DNA of 64,000 nucleotides from Legionella gratiana. Lineage in GTDB: Bacteria > Pseudomonadota > Gammaproteobacteria > Legionellales > Legionellaceae. Shown here piece after piece: positions 1-8,006 of the stretch. The position numbers and the translations under genes are program-made. Below the pieces are notes generated by a model. The model ran no database searches, was not told where the DNA came from, and was given only the letters and a program-made list of their open reading frames with translations. The first letter of the stretch is position 1, and each line of letters starts with the position of its first letter. The stretch is taken from the NCBI RefSeq assembly GCF_001467695.1, contig NZ_LNYE01000023.1:338644-402643 (forward strand), in the 5' to 3' direction.

Positions 1-2
1 TA

Positions 3-557
3 GAGTCTGCTGCGACAAATACAAATGGTGCTTCAATGGTTATCAAATCACACCATAATGTGGGTGGATTGCCGGAAACATTGAATTTGCAATTATTAGA
101 GCCTATACGTGAATTATTTAAAGATGAAGTGCGTAATATAGGTCTTGAGTTAGGTTTACCTCATGATATGATCTATCGCCACCCGTTCCCTGGTCCAGGG
201 TTAGGAGTGCGAATTTTAGCTGAAGTGAAAAAGGAATATGCTGATATTTTACGTAAAGCAGACGCTATTTTCATCGACGAACTGAAAAAAGCTGACCTTT
301 ATTATAAGGTGAGTCAAGCGTTCGCAGTGTTTTTACCCGTTAAAAGTGTCGGGGTGATGGGGGATGGCCGTAAATACGATTATGTTATTTGTTTGCGTGC
401 TGTAGAAACAATCGATTTTATGACCGCGCATTGGGCACAATTACCCTGGGATTTCCTTGGGCAAGTTTCTAATCGCATTATCAATGAAGTTGATGGTGTA
501 TCCCGTGTTACATATGATATCTCTGGTAAGCCACCGGCTACTATTGAATGGGAATGA
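3..557 (+). CDS. guaA: GMP synthase (glutamine-hydrolysing), C-terminal part, truncated by window start
   Basis: The reading frame is open from base 3, so the gene begins upstream of the window; only about the last 184 codons are present. GuaA converts XMP to GMP using ATP and glutamine-derived ammonia in the cytoplasm. The visible part is the end of the ATP-pyrophosphatase domain and the dimerisation domain: it contains the family signatures [21 protein letters not shown], the VGVMGDGR loop and the terminal KPPATIEWE, which is the usual end of bacterial GuaA. The first in-frame ATG (36) is internal and is not the start. tadA follows after 35 bases on the same strand, so the two may be co-transcribed. 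Confidence 0.97.
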   Translation, partial: ESAATNTNGASMVIKSHHNVGGLPETLNLQLLEPIRELFKDEVRNIGLELGLPHDMIYRHPFPGPGLGVRILAEVKKEYADILRKADAIFIDELKKADLYYKVSQAFAVFLPVKSVGVMGDGRKYDYVICLRAVETIDFMTAHWAQLPWDFLGQVSNRIINEVDGVSRVTYDISGKPPATIEWE

Positions 558-592
558 TGCGTTTTCAATGTTATCCAAATCGCCTTTTATAA

Positions 593-1042
593 ATGAATGA
601 TCAATACTGGATGCGTAAAGCTTATGAACAGGCGATTCTCGCTCAAACTGAGGGAGAAATTCCTGTCGGCGCGGTATTAGTGAGTCAGGATAATCAGCTG
701 TTAGGGACAGGACGAAACCTCATCCAAAACAGTCATGATCCATCGGGCCATGCAGAAATTCATGCCATCAGACAGGCATCACAGCGCTTACAAAATCACC
801 GCTTATTGGATACAACTCTATATGTGACTCTGGAGCCTTGTGCGATGTGTGCTGGGCTTATGGTTCATGCACGTATTAGAAGATTGGTTTTTGCTACACG
901 TGATTTTAAATCGGGAGCAGCAGGTTCTGTTTATAATTTATTGCAGGGTTATCCGCTTAATCATAAAGTTCAAATTGATGAAGGAATAATGCAAGCTCAG
1001 TGTGCTTCTTTGTTAACTGAGTTTTTTAAAGCCTGTCGATAA
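593..1042 (+). CDS. tadA: tRNA-specific adenosine deaminase TadA
   Basis: TadA deaminates the wobble adenosine (A34) of tRNA-Arg(ACG) to inosine. The 149-residue protein has the full zinc-deaminase signature: H53-A-E55, where His binds zinc and Glu shuttles protons, and P82-C83-A-M-C86, which provides the other zinc ligands. Its length matches bacterial TadA (about 150-170). The N-terminus (DQYWMRKAYEQA) aligns with normal TadA starts, supporting ATG 593 although no clear Shine-Dalgarno is visible before it. It follows guaA closely on the same strand; guaA-tadA adjacency is seen in gamma-proteobacteria. A free cytidine or guanine deaminase is an alternative, but the ARIRRLVFA segment after the zinc motif favours TadA. 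Confidence 0.95.
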   Translation: MNDQYWMRKAYEQAILAQTEGEIPVGAVLVSQDNQLLGTGRNLIQNSHDPSGHAEIHAIRQASQRLQNHRLLDTTLYVTLEPCAMCAGLMVHARIRRLVFATRDFKSGAAGSVYNLLQGYPLNHKVQIDEGIMQAQCASLLTEFFKACR

Positions 1043-1088
1043 ATTTATATGCCACATAAATATTAAAATTCTGAGCCTATACTTAAAT

Positions 1089-1146
1089 AACATTCGTTTA
1101 GCGACATATAAGGCATTTTTGCTTTTTATAGAGTTCACGTTAAATA
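1089..1146. repeat. Short dispersed repeat, copy 1 (partner at 57336-57400)
   Basis: The left arm AACATTCGTTTAGCGACATA and the right arm GAGTTCACGTTAAATA recur with only transition differences at 57336-57400, while the 20-30 bases between them differ. The arms are weakly inverted relative to each other (AACRTT... and ...ACGTTAAAT), so a folded RNA or DNA is possible. The element lies just upstream of the membrane-protein gene at 1181 and, in the second copy, just upstream of the gene at 57418. Function is unknown. Confidence 0.6.
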
Positions 1147-1180
1147 AAAAATAACGAATTGATAATTGGAGCGAATTCTT

Positions 1181-1957
1181 ATGAAGTTTCAATTGATTGC
1201 CTTGTTTTTTCTTATCGTGTTCTTCGCGTTTATTTTATTGTTTTTGTACTTAGGCATTTACAGTGCCCAGCGAAAGGCTAAAAATAGAAAAACAAGTAAT
1301 AACTCTGGCTTTCAAATTGTAGAGGGGGCGGTTTTTACTTTACTAGGATTAATTGTAGCTTTTACTTTTGCCTCGGCTAATCAAAGATTTGATCAACGTC
1401 GTTATTTAATCATTGAGGAAGCAAATGCAATTAGAACGGTTTATCTTCGAATGGATTTAGTGAGTTCTGAAATACAAAAAAACTTACGTCAAGCGCTTAA
1501 ACAGTATTTATTTTATCAAATTGCTAACTATCAAAAAATATCTGATTTTAATACGTTCATATTAAACCATGCGAAAGCCCAAGCGGTACAGAAGAAAATA
1601 TGGAACTTAGCAGTAAAGGACTGTATCTCTAAAGATAACCAGTATGAGTGTTCGCTTCTTCTATCTGCTTTAAATAAAATGTTTGATATTGCTAATACTC
1701 GCTATGAAAATTCTTATGTTCACCCCCCGTTGATCATTTTTATACTGCTAGTGGGACTTGCTTTGCTAGGAGCATTGCTTGCAGGATATAATATTGGAGA
1801 AAAAAAAGATGGAAGTATTTTACACCTCGTAAGCTATGCGCTAGTTATAGCAATCACCATTTTTATTATTATTGATTTAGAACTCCCTCGTATTGGATTT
1901 ATACGTATTGACTCGTTTGATACAGTGTTAGTACAACTGTATCAAGAGATGGCTTAA
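1181..1957 (+). CDS. Membrane protein of unknown function, DUF4239-like
   Basis: A 258-residue protein is predicted. The frame is open from a TTG at 1166, but ATG 1181 is preferred because GGAG (1167-1170) lies 10 bases upstream of it. An N-terminal hydrophobic helix (about residues 1-30) is followed by a basic linker and a second helix (about 45-65, with VEGAVFTLLGLIVAFTFA). A soluble helical middle section contains RRYLIIEEANAIRTVYLRMD, then two further helices (about 180-205 and 212-235). This four-helix plan with an EANAI segment resembles bestrophin-like DUF4239 proteins. No enzymatic motif is visible. It stands alone between a repeat (1089-1146) and the convergent glnD. Confidence 0.7.
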   Translation: MKFQLIALFFLIVFFAFILLFLYLGIYSAQRKAKNRKTSNNSGFQIVEGAVFTLLGLIVAFTFASANQRFDQRRYLIIEEANAIRTVYLRMDLVSSEIQKNLRQALKQYLFYQIANYQKISDFNTFILNHAKAQAVQKKIWNLAVKDCISKDNQYECSLLLSALNKMFDIANTRYENSYVHPPLIIFILLVGLALLGALLAGYNIGEKKDGSILHLVSYALVIAITIFIIIDLELPRIGFIRIDSFDTVLVQLYQEMA

Positions 1958-1963
1958 GTGTTT

Positions 1964-4594
1964 TTAATCTGTATTAGAAAGTTCTTCAATAAGCTTTTGA
2001 CGTAGCATTTCTTTTTCTTCAGGAATTAATGCTTGATTTTTTTGATTTGTAATATAAAACGTATCTTCAGCGCGTTCTCCAGCAGTTACAATCTTAGCAT
2101 TATGTAAGTGAATTTTTAGCGTTGAAAACACCCTAGCAATTGTTGCTAGAAGCCCTGGTCGGTCACTAGTCACTAAAAATAAACGAGTTTGATTATTTGC
2201 ACTTTCATCGTAGTAATGAATCTGAGTTTTAACATTGAAATGTGCTAAAGCACGAGATAATCTTCTTTTGACTACTCCAGGTAATTGACCGCTTTGAGAT
2301 AAGTGAGTACATAATGCTTCTTGAATATCATGAGAGCGTTGTTTATCAAAAAATGCCTGATTTTGTTCATTTAATATGATATAGGTATCTAAATCATATT
2401 GATTATCACAAGTAAGAATCATTGCTTCCTGGATGGTTACATTGTGATTACTTAAGACTGTTGTTGCAATGGCAAATCGATCATCACAATGAGGCATATA
2501 GATAAATACTTCGGTACCACCTTGGCTGTGGTGAGGCATGATCATAACTAAAGGGAAATGGGTACATGCCAAAATGGCTTTAGCGTGGCGTGCAATTATT
2601 TCTGAAGATTCATGCAAAAAATACTTATCTTTAAATTGTGCCCATAAATATTCTACTTTTTTAGGAGCTATACCTTCGGCGGTTAAGGTCGATAAGGCAT
2701 ATTGCTTTCGCATCCCAATGAGCACGGATTCATCCATTAATTCTTGTTCTTTATGCAGCATATGTTTCGTTGCATGATATAATTCTTTAAGAAGAGAGTC
2801 TTTCCATGAGTTCCATAAAGTAGGATTGGTACCATAAATGTCTGCGACTGTAAGTAAATATAAATAATCCAAATAATAGGGCTGGGGTAATAGTTGACAA
2901 AAGTTTTTTATTGTATTTGGATCATAAATATCTTGTCGTTGTGCCGTTTGTGACATGATTAAATGGTTACGAACTAGCCAGACAAGTAAATCACAGTCTT
3001 TTTTTTCAATACAATGATTTTGTGCAAAATAGAGTACTTCAATAGCTCCCAATTCTGAATGATCACCGCCTCTTCCTTTCGCAATATCATGAAATAATGC
3101 ACTTAAATAAAGAAGCTCTGGTTTATTTAACGTGGATATTATTTGAGCACAAAGAGGGAATTGTTTCGTGTATTTTTCTTGTTTAAAACGAGAGAGATTA
3201 CGAATGACAAATAAAGTGTGTTGATCCACTGTATAAACATGAAAGAGATCATATTGCATTTGTCCGGTAACCATGGCAAAGCATTCGAGGTAGTGAGCTA
3301 ACACACCATAACGACTCATTCTATGTAATGCTTCATAAGGACCACCTTCAGTTTTGAGGATGCTCATAAAAATTTCTGTTGTTTCTTGTGATGTTTTAAA
3401 GCGTTTATTCATAAGGTAGAGCGACTCTCTAATTAATCGGATTGTATTTGCTCTAACTCCTTCAATATCAGGTCTTCTTGCAATCCAAAGAAATAATTTT
3501 AAAAGTGCTTGTGGATGTTGGCTAAATATTCGAGAATTTTTTACTTCAATATAATTATTGGAAAGTTGAAATTCATTATCCAAGTGAAACAGTCGTTGTT
3601 TAGGAGAGCGTACAATAGTTTCATCAAACCATTGTAATAACATTTCATTAAGCTCTCTATTTCGTTTAATGATTTTAAAGTAATCTTTCATGAATTGTTC
3701 TATAGCTAATGAGTGAGGTTTATCCTTATAGCCAAAAAATTGAGCTAGTTTAATTTGATAATCGAAAGACAAACGTTCTTCGGCTTTTTCAGCCAATACA
3801 TGCAAGGCAAATCGTACACGCCAAAGAAAATGTTGGCAATACATTAGATTTTCATATTCTTTATCAGTAATAAATCCGTAGCTTATGCCATCCGCTAATT
3901 TTTTAATATTAAAATGACGTTTCCCGATACTCAGCAAAATTTGTAAGTCGCGTAATCCACCCGGGCCATATTTAACATTGGGTTCTAAGTTATATGCTGT
4001 TTCACCATATTTAGCATCACGTTTTTCCTGTTCTTGCAGTTTTGCTAAAAAATAATCATGACTGGTCCACATATGTAAGGGATGAGTTTGATAAATTAAT
4101 TCCTCCATCAATGCACCACGACCACACAATAAAAACATATCCATAAGACTGGAAATGACCGTGATGTCTTGCCTGGCTAATTCGGCACAATCAGAGACAC
4201 GTGTAATTTGATGGCTTATATTTAATCCTACGTCCCAACAATCTTGGATGAAGTTTTGTGCATGTTGTAATTGTGATTTTGAAACTTTATCGGTATGCAC
4301 TAAGAGTAAATCAATATCGGAATAAAGAAGTAATTCTCGGCGTCCATAGCTGCCTAAGGCTAGAAGACAAAAAACATCATGATCCAGTTTGTTTTTAATG
4401 AAAAGAGTAATTATCAGATCATCAATAAAGGCGACTAACTTGCGGATGATCGTAGTAACATTGGTTTTATAATCAAACTCATTACGAAGTTTTTCTTTAA
4501 ACTCTTTAACAGTATTTTTAAGCTGGTGTAAATTTACTGGTGTCCCTGATAAAAAAGGATGGGTGGCTCTAGGAAATTTATGTTCGTTCTTCAT
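1964..4594 (-). CDS. glnD: [Protein-PII] uridylyltransferase / uridylyl-removing enzyme
   Basis: GlnD senses glutamine and adds or removes UMP on PII proteins, setting glutamine synthetase activity and nitrogen regulation. The 876-residue protein has the expected order: a nucleotidyltransferase domain near residues 75-110 with LGSYGRRELLLYSDIDLL (G-S and D-x-D metal site), a helical GlnE/GlnD linker, an HD phosphohydrolase domain with FHDIAKGRGGDHSELG (HD near residue 502), and two C-terminal ACT domains (last one: DRPGLLATIARVF) for glutamine binding. Length matches the family (about 850-900). Its ATG overlaps the 3' end of map by 17 bases, suggesting translational coupling. Confidence 0.97.
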   Translation of the reverse strand: MKNEHKFPRATHPFLSGTPVNLHQLKNTVKEFKEKLRNEFDYKTNVTTIIRKLVAFIDDLIITLFIKNKLDHDVFCLLALGSYGRRELLLYSDIDLLLVHTDKVSKSQLQHAQNFIQDCWDVGLNISHQITRVSDCAELARQDITVISSLMDMFLLCGRGALMEELIYQTHPLHMWTSHDYFLAKLQEQEKRDAKYGETAYNLEPNVKYGPGGLRDLQILLSIGKRHFNIKKLADGISYGFITDKEYENLMYCQHFLWRVRFALHVLAEKAEERLSFDYQIKLAQFFGYKDKPHSLAIEQFMKDYFKIIKRNRELNEMLLQWFDETIVRSPKQRLFHLDNEFQLSNNYIEVKNSRIFSQHPQALLKLFLWIARRPDIEGVRANTIRLIRESLYLMNKRFKTSQETTEIFMSILKTEGGPYEALHRMSRYGVLAHYLECFAMVTGQMQYDLFHVYTVDQHTLFVIRNLSRFKQEKYTKQFPLCAQIISTLNKPELLYLSALFHDIAKGRGGDHSELGAIEVLYFAQNHCIEKKDCDLLVWLVRNHLIMSQTAQRQDIYDPNTIKNFCQLLPQPYYLDYLYLLTVADIYGTNPTLWNSWKDSLLKELYHATKHMLHKEQELMDESVLIGMRKQYALSTLTAEGIAPKKVEYLWAQFKDKYFLHESSEIIARHAKAILACTHFPLVMIMPHHSQGGTEVFIYMPHCDDRFAIATTVLSNHNVTIQEAMILTCDNQYDLDTYIILNEQNQAFFDKQRSHDIQEALCTHLSQSGQLPGVVKRRLSRALAHFNVKTQIHYYDESANNQTRLFLVTSDRPGLLATIARVFSTLKIHLHNAKIVTAGERAEDTFYITNQKNQALIPEEKEMLRQKLIEELSNTD

Positions 4595-5345
4595 CGCGCA
4601 GAGTCAAAATTTCTACACCATTATCTGTTACCAATAGGGTATGCTCCCATTGGGCGGAAAGACTGTGATCTTTAGTAACTACGGTCCAATGATCAGGTAA
4701 TAATCGTGTATGATGTTTTCCAACATTGATCATCGGTTCAATTGTAAAGGTCATACCTGGTTCTAATATCATTCCTGTTCCAGGTATTCCATAATGTAAT
4801 ACTTGTGGATCCTCATGGAAAATGCGACCTATACCGTGACCACAATAGTCGCGCACAACGGAACACCGATTTTTCTCGGCATGCTGTTGAATTGCATAGC
4901 CAATATCTCCTAAGTGGACTCCAGGTTTTACCATTTCAATTCCAATAAATAAGCAATCATGGGCTACTTGGACTACATGTTTTGCTTTAATTGATGGATT
5001 ACCAATAAGAAACATTTTACTAGTATCACCATGATAGTCATGTTTGATGACAGTCACATCAATATTGATGATATCTCCGTCTTTTAAAACTTTTTTACCG
5101 GGTATTCCGTGACACACAACATGATTGACTGAAGTACAAATGGATTTAGGAAAACCATTATAATTTAAAGGGGCAGGAATGGCTTTTTGGGTGTCTACAA
5201 TATAGTCATGACATAGAGTATTCAGCTCATCAGTCGTAATTCCTTCTTTTACGTAAGGTCCGATCATTTCAAGAACTTCAGCGGCAAGTTTGCCAGCAAT
5301 GCGCATTTTTTCTATTTCGTCAGGAGTTTTTATTGTAACTGCCAT
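4578..5345 (-). CDS. map: Type I methionine aminopeptidase
   Basis: Map removes the initiator methionine from nascent proteins with small second residues. The 255-residue protein matches the class I length. It shows the GYNGFPKSICTSVNHVVCHG substrate segment except that the first residue here is N (LNYNGFPKSICTS), and the metal ligands lie in NIDVTVIKHDYHGDTSKMF (two Asp), CGHGIGRIFHE (His), FTIEPM (Glu) and AQWEHTLLVT (Glu). The start MAVTIKTPDEIEKMR is typical. It is the first gene of a map-glnD pair and overlaps glnD. In many proteobacteria map is divergent from rpsB-tsf; those genes are not present here. Confidence 0.97.
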   Translation of the reverse strand: MAVTIKTPDEIEKMRIAGKLAAEVLEMIGPYVKEGITTDELNTLCHDYIVDTQKAIPAPLNYNGFPKSICTSVNHVVCHGIPGKKVLKDGDIINIDVTVIKHDYHGDTSKMFLIGNPSIKAKHVVQVAHDCLFIGIEMVKPGVHLGDIGYAIQQHAEKNRCSVVRDYCGHGIGRIFHEDPQVLHYGIPGTGMILEPGMTFTIEPMINVGKHHTRLLPDHWTVVTKDHSLSAQWEHTLLVTDNGVEILTLRDEERT

Positions 5346-5695
5346 TATGTATCCAATATAGTGTTATTTGTCATTGTTCCAAAGCATATAGAATTGGTTA
5401 AAAGAACAATTACTGGCATATATAAACACACATCCGCAGTAGGTTCCTTTTGTTTATCCTTTATTAAAAATGTTTTTTCTGCTTCTTTAATTATATGTCG
5501 AATCTGGGTTATCTCGACGAAACAAAAAATATCCTCTACTGTGAGGTCTGGGATAAACGATATTTTTTGGAACAAGCGCAATTTTAGCATAACTGATTGT
5601 GTATGTCATCGAATTGCTTTTGCAATCAATGCCCTATTAACTATCTGATTTTATTTGCTCTCCCATGCTAAAGAGAGCAAAATTAACGGTATGAA
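5346..5695. other. Intergenic region upstream of map, no gene recognised
   Basis: About 350 bases separate map from the orphan at 5696. Short open frames on both strands (for example minus-strand 5345-5590) lack a ribosome site and have no recognisable protein features. The map promoter should lie here. The only clear structure is the hairpin at 5654-5681. Confidence 0.5.
5654..5681. terminator. Hairpin downstream of the 5696-6160 orphan
   Basis: TTTGCTCTC and GAGAGCAAA form a perfect 9-bp stem around a 10-base loop, 15 bases beyond the stop of the minus-strand gene ending at 5696. There is no good T-run on either strand, so it could be a weak or Rho-assisted terminator, or a transcript-end stabiliser. 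Confidence 0.45.
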
Positions 5696-6160
5696 TTATG
5701 TTGGTAAAGGACAATCACCATAATGTCTGCGATTTTCTTTCTGAGCTAATCTTTTCTCTTCTAATTCAATCTCTTGGGAGCGTGTTAAATACATATGGTG
5801 ACTCCAAAAAGTACCATAACTTGAATAAATTTTTGGATCATATTTCTGAGCATTTTTCCCAATCACATATTCTGGCTCAGTTGCAGTGGGGTATCTTCCA
5901 TTATGATTAGGGTTATATGCTAAAAATGGTTCGTCAGTATTAGGGGGCGTACGGAGATAAATCGTAAATTGATCTAACTTAATACATTTTTTACGTCCAG
6001 TGTTGGTGCGTAGTGCATCTTTAACTAAGTCCTGAAGTTCTATAATATTTTTCCCAGTTGCATCAATAAAACAATCTCTTATTTCTGATGTTTTTTTGTC
6101 TTGGTCTTCTGTAGTTATTTTTTTAAAAACCATTCCTTTAGGAATCGTTAGGTAAATCAT
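5696..6160 (-). CDS. Hypothetical protein, 154 residues
   Basis: I do not recognise this protein. It is soluble, without signal peptide or membrane helix. The N-terminus is beta-like (MIYLTIPKGMVFKKITTED), then a helical segment (NIIELQDLVKDALR). The C-terminal half is rich in Tyr, Pro and Asn (YNPNHNGRYPTATEPEYV) and ends in a charged helix with EIELEEKRLAQKENRR. That acidic/basic helix near the C-terminus is compatible with, but does not prove, a Dot/Icm secretion signal. It is monocistronic, with a hairpin after the stop. The frame and start (ATG 6160) are the only consistent choice in the region. Confidence 0.6.
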   Translation of the reverse strand: MIYLTIPKGMVFKKITTEDQDKKTSEIRDCFIDATGKNIIELQDLVKDALRTNTGRKKCIKLDQFTIYLRTPPNTDEPFLAYNPNHNGRYPTATEPEYVIGKNAQKYDPKIYSSYGTFWSHHMYLTRSQEIELEEKRLAQKENRRHYGDCPLPT

Positions 6161-6313
6161 GAAATTTCCTCATCAAGATAAACGGATTTTAAGTGTATCA
6201 TATATATTCAGATCTTATATTTATTTATCATAAAAATGGTGTTGGATATTAATAGCTTTTTTACTCCTACTATACTTTATTAAAATGCGGCCTATCCATG
6301 TTAAGGAAAGAAC

Positions 6314-6652
6314 ATGAAAATGCAACTCTCTTCTCTCATTTTTTGGTGGTCATTTCTTTTAAATACATCAGTTTTTGCTTATGAGTATGGTGGTTATCAC
6401 TACGGAGGTGGCTATCATAGTGGTAATTACGAACATAATGGATATTATAATGGTTATCACAATAACGTCTGGTATGGAGGAACTATTGATGTCAATTCAT
6501 GGGATGATGGAATTTGGTATGATAATAATCTAAATGATGATACAAATGTAGTAGTAGGGGTGCCTGATGAAGGGTATTATGATCCTTCATGTCAAACAGT
6601 CGATGATTGCAGTACGGGTACATGTATATTAGTAAATACCTGTGATGAATAA
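6314..6652 (+). CDS. Small secreted Gly/Tyr/His/Asn-rich protein
   Basis: A 112-residue protein begins with a Sec signal peptide (MKMQLSSLIFWWSFLLNTSVFA, likely cleaved after VFA). The mature part starts with YEYGGYHYGGGYH and other Tyr/Gly/His/Asn repeats (about residues 23-60), then an acidic Asp/Asn-rich stretch, and ends with four cysteines (PSCQTVDDCSTGTCILVNTC) that could form two disulfides. The N-terminal composition suggests a low-complexity, adhesive or metal-binding surface protein, but no family is recognised. A ribosome site (AAGGAA) precedes ATG 6314. The next gene's start codons lie inside its last codons, so the two are probably translated together. Confidence 0.75.
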   Translation: MKMQLSSLIFWWSFLLNTSVFAYEYGGYHYGGGYHSGNYEHNGYYNGYHNNVWYGGTIDVNSWDDGIWYDNNLNDDTNVVVGVPDEGYYDPSCQTVDDCSTGTCILVNTCDE

Positions 6653-7706
6653 AAAAATTATGCAGAATAAGAAATTTCAATGGGCAGTAATAGGAGCAGG
6701 ACCTGCTGGAATTGCAGCCGTAGGTAAGTTATTGGATCATGGGGTTTTACCGGAGGATATTCTCTGGTTGGATCCTCATTTTAACGTTGGTGATTTGGGG
6801 TATTTTTGGCGGAATGTATCGAGTAATACTAAGGTAAAACTTTTTAAAAATTTCTTATTTGCGGTTAATTCGTTTTATTATCAAGACGCTCCTGTAGATT
6901 TCAAGTTAAATCACTTACCAGAAGATGAAACATGTACTTTAGGTTTTGTGGTTGAGCCGTTACAGTGGATTACCGATCACTTACTAAAAAAAGTTCAGGC
7001 CGTAAAAACCATAGTGCACGCGATGTCTTTATCTGAACGTTTATGGTCTTTGAATTCAGAGAAACAAACTTATTATGCTAAAAATGTGATTTTGGCTACT
7101 GGGGCATCACCTTCCACACTTAATTACCCTGGAGTTAACGTTATTCCTTTTGAGATTGCGATTGATAAGGAAAAACTATCTTCAGTGTTTCATCATGAGG
7201 AAACTTATGGGGTATTTGGTTCGTCTCATTCCGCGATCATTATCTTAAAACACCTGGTCGAATTGGGTGCAAAAAAAATAATCAATTTTTATCGTTCGCC
7301 TTGTTGTTATGCCATTGAAATGGATAATTGGATTCTTTTTGATAATACTGGACTAAAAGGTCAAAGTGCGGCTTGGGCTCGAGAAAATATTGATGGTATT
7401 TTACCTCCTAACCTTGTTCGTTATAATGTTAGTGAACCTAATAGTGCACGTTTTTTACCCGAATGCGAGCATGTCATTTATGCAGTGGGTTTTGAGAAGC
7501 GTAAAACTATAGTTATTGGTGATTATGAATATTCTCAGCATAACCCCTATGTAGGTATTATTGGTCCTGGATTATTTGGTTTGGGGATTGCTTATCCTGA
7601 AACAAAAGCTGATAGCTATGGTAATGTGGAGTCTCAGGTTGGTTTATGGAAGTTTATGGTATATCTTAATAAAGTTATGCCAATTTGGTTTAAATATCCT
7701 GCTTAA
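6645..7706 (+). CDS. FAD/NAD(P)-binding oxidoreductase (pyridine nucleotide-disulfide-like)
   Basis: The protein opens with a dinucleotide-binding motif (WAVIGAGPAGIAAVGKL) for FAD. It has an ATG-like strand (AKNVILATGASPSTLNYPG) and a second nucleotide site (YGVFGSSHSAIIILKHL, degenerate GxGxxS), then YAVGFEKR. This is the order of flavoprotein monooxygenases and thioredoxin-reductase-like oxidoreductases. No CxxC redox pair is present, so a disulfide reductase is unlikely. GTG 6642, ATG 6645 and ATG 6660 are possible starts; all overlap or abut the secreted-protein gene ending at 6652, implying coupling. Substrate is unknown. Whether it modifies the Tyr-rich product of the coupled gene is speculation. 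Confidence 0.75.
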   Translation: MNKKIMQNKKFQWAVIGAGPAGIAAVGKLLDHGVLPEDILWLDPHFNVGDLGYFWRNVSSNTKVKLFKNFLFAVNSFYYQDAPVDFKLNHLPEDETCTLGFVVEPLQWITDHLLKKVQAVKTIVHAMSLSERLWSLNSEKQTYYAKNVILATGASPSTLNYPGVNVIPFEIAIDKEKLSSVFHHEETYGVFGSSHSAIIILKHLVELGAKKIINFYRSPCCYAIEMDNWILFDNTGLKGQSAAWARENIDGILPPNLVRYNVSEPNSARFLPECEHVIYAVGFEKRKTIVIGDYEYSQHNPYVGIIGPGLFGLGIAYPETKADSYGNVESQVGLWKFMVYLNKVMPIWFKYPA

Positions 7707-8006
7707 ATTAGGTGAATATACTCATTCTATGATACCTCTAATTTGTCCCCTAAAGTTTCGTGACATTTATGGTTCTTAAGAGAGTAGTTTGAGCCGCAAA
7801 TGTCATGTAAAACTAAGGTTTTTGGAATGCTACTATCTAATTAATAAAAAAATTTGTAAACTAAGTTCCCTTTTAAGCTGAACCTTTTACCACAATTTAT
7901 TGGGTATATCTTGAATGAAAATGGTTCTCAAATCTGACTTTTCCTCAAGATTTAATTTGTGACTAAGAAATAGCCTTTTGAGGAGTAAACCATCATATTT
8001 AAACTA
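7707..8006. other. Intergenic region upstream of the eptA-like gene
   Basis: Three hundred AT-rich bases hold no recognisable gene. An AGGAG box (7981-7985) lies unusually far, 21 bases, from the ATG at 8007. An in-frame TAA at 7986-7988 limits any upstream extension, so only non-standard codons (ATC 7992, ATA 7995) would sit at a normal spacing from the box. Confidence 0.45.

Noticed and set aside
5345..5590. 81-residue minus-strand frame directly upstream of map
   Set aside because: No ribosome site, no recognisable features, and opposite-strand frames of similar length overlap it; most likely a chance frame in the map promoter region.
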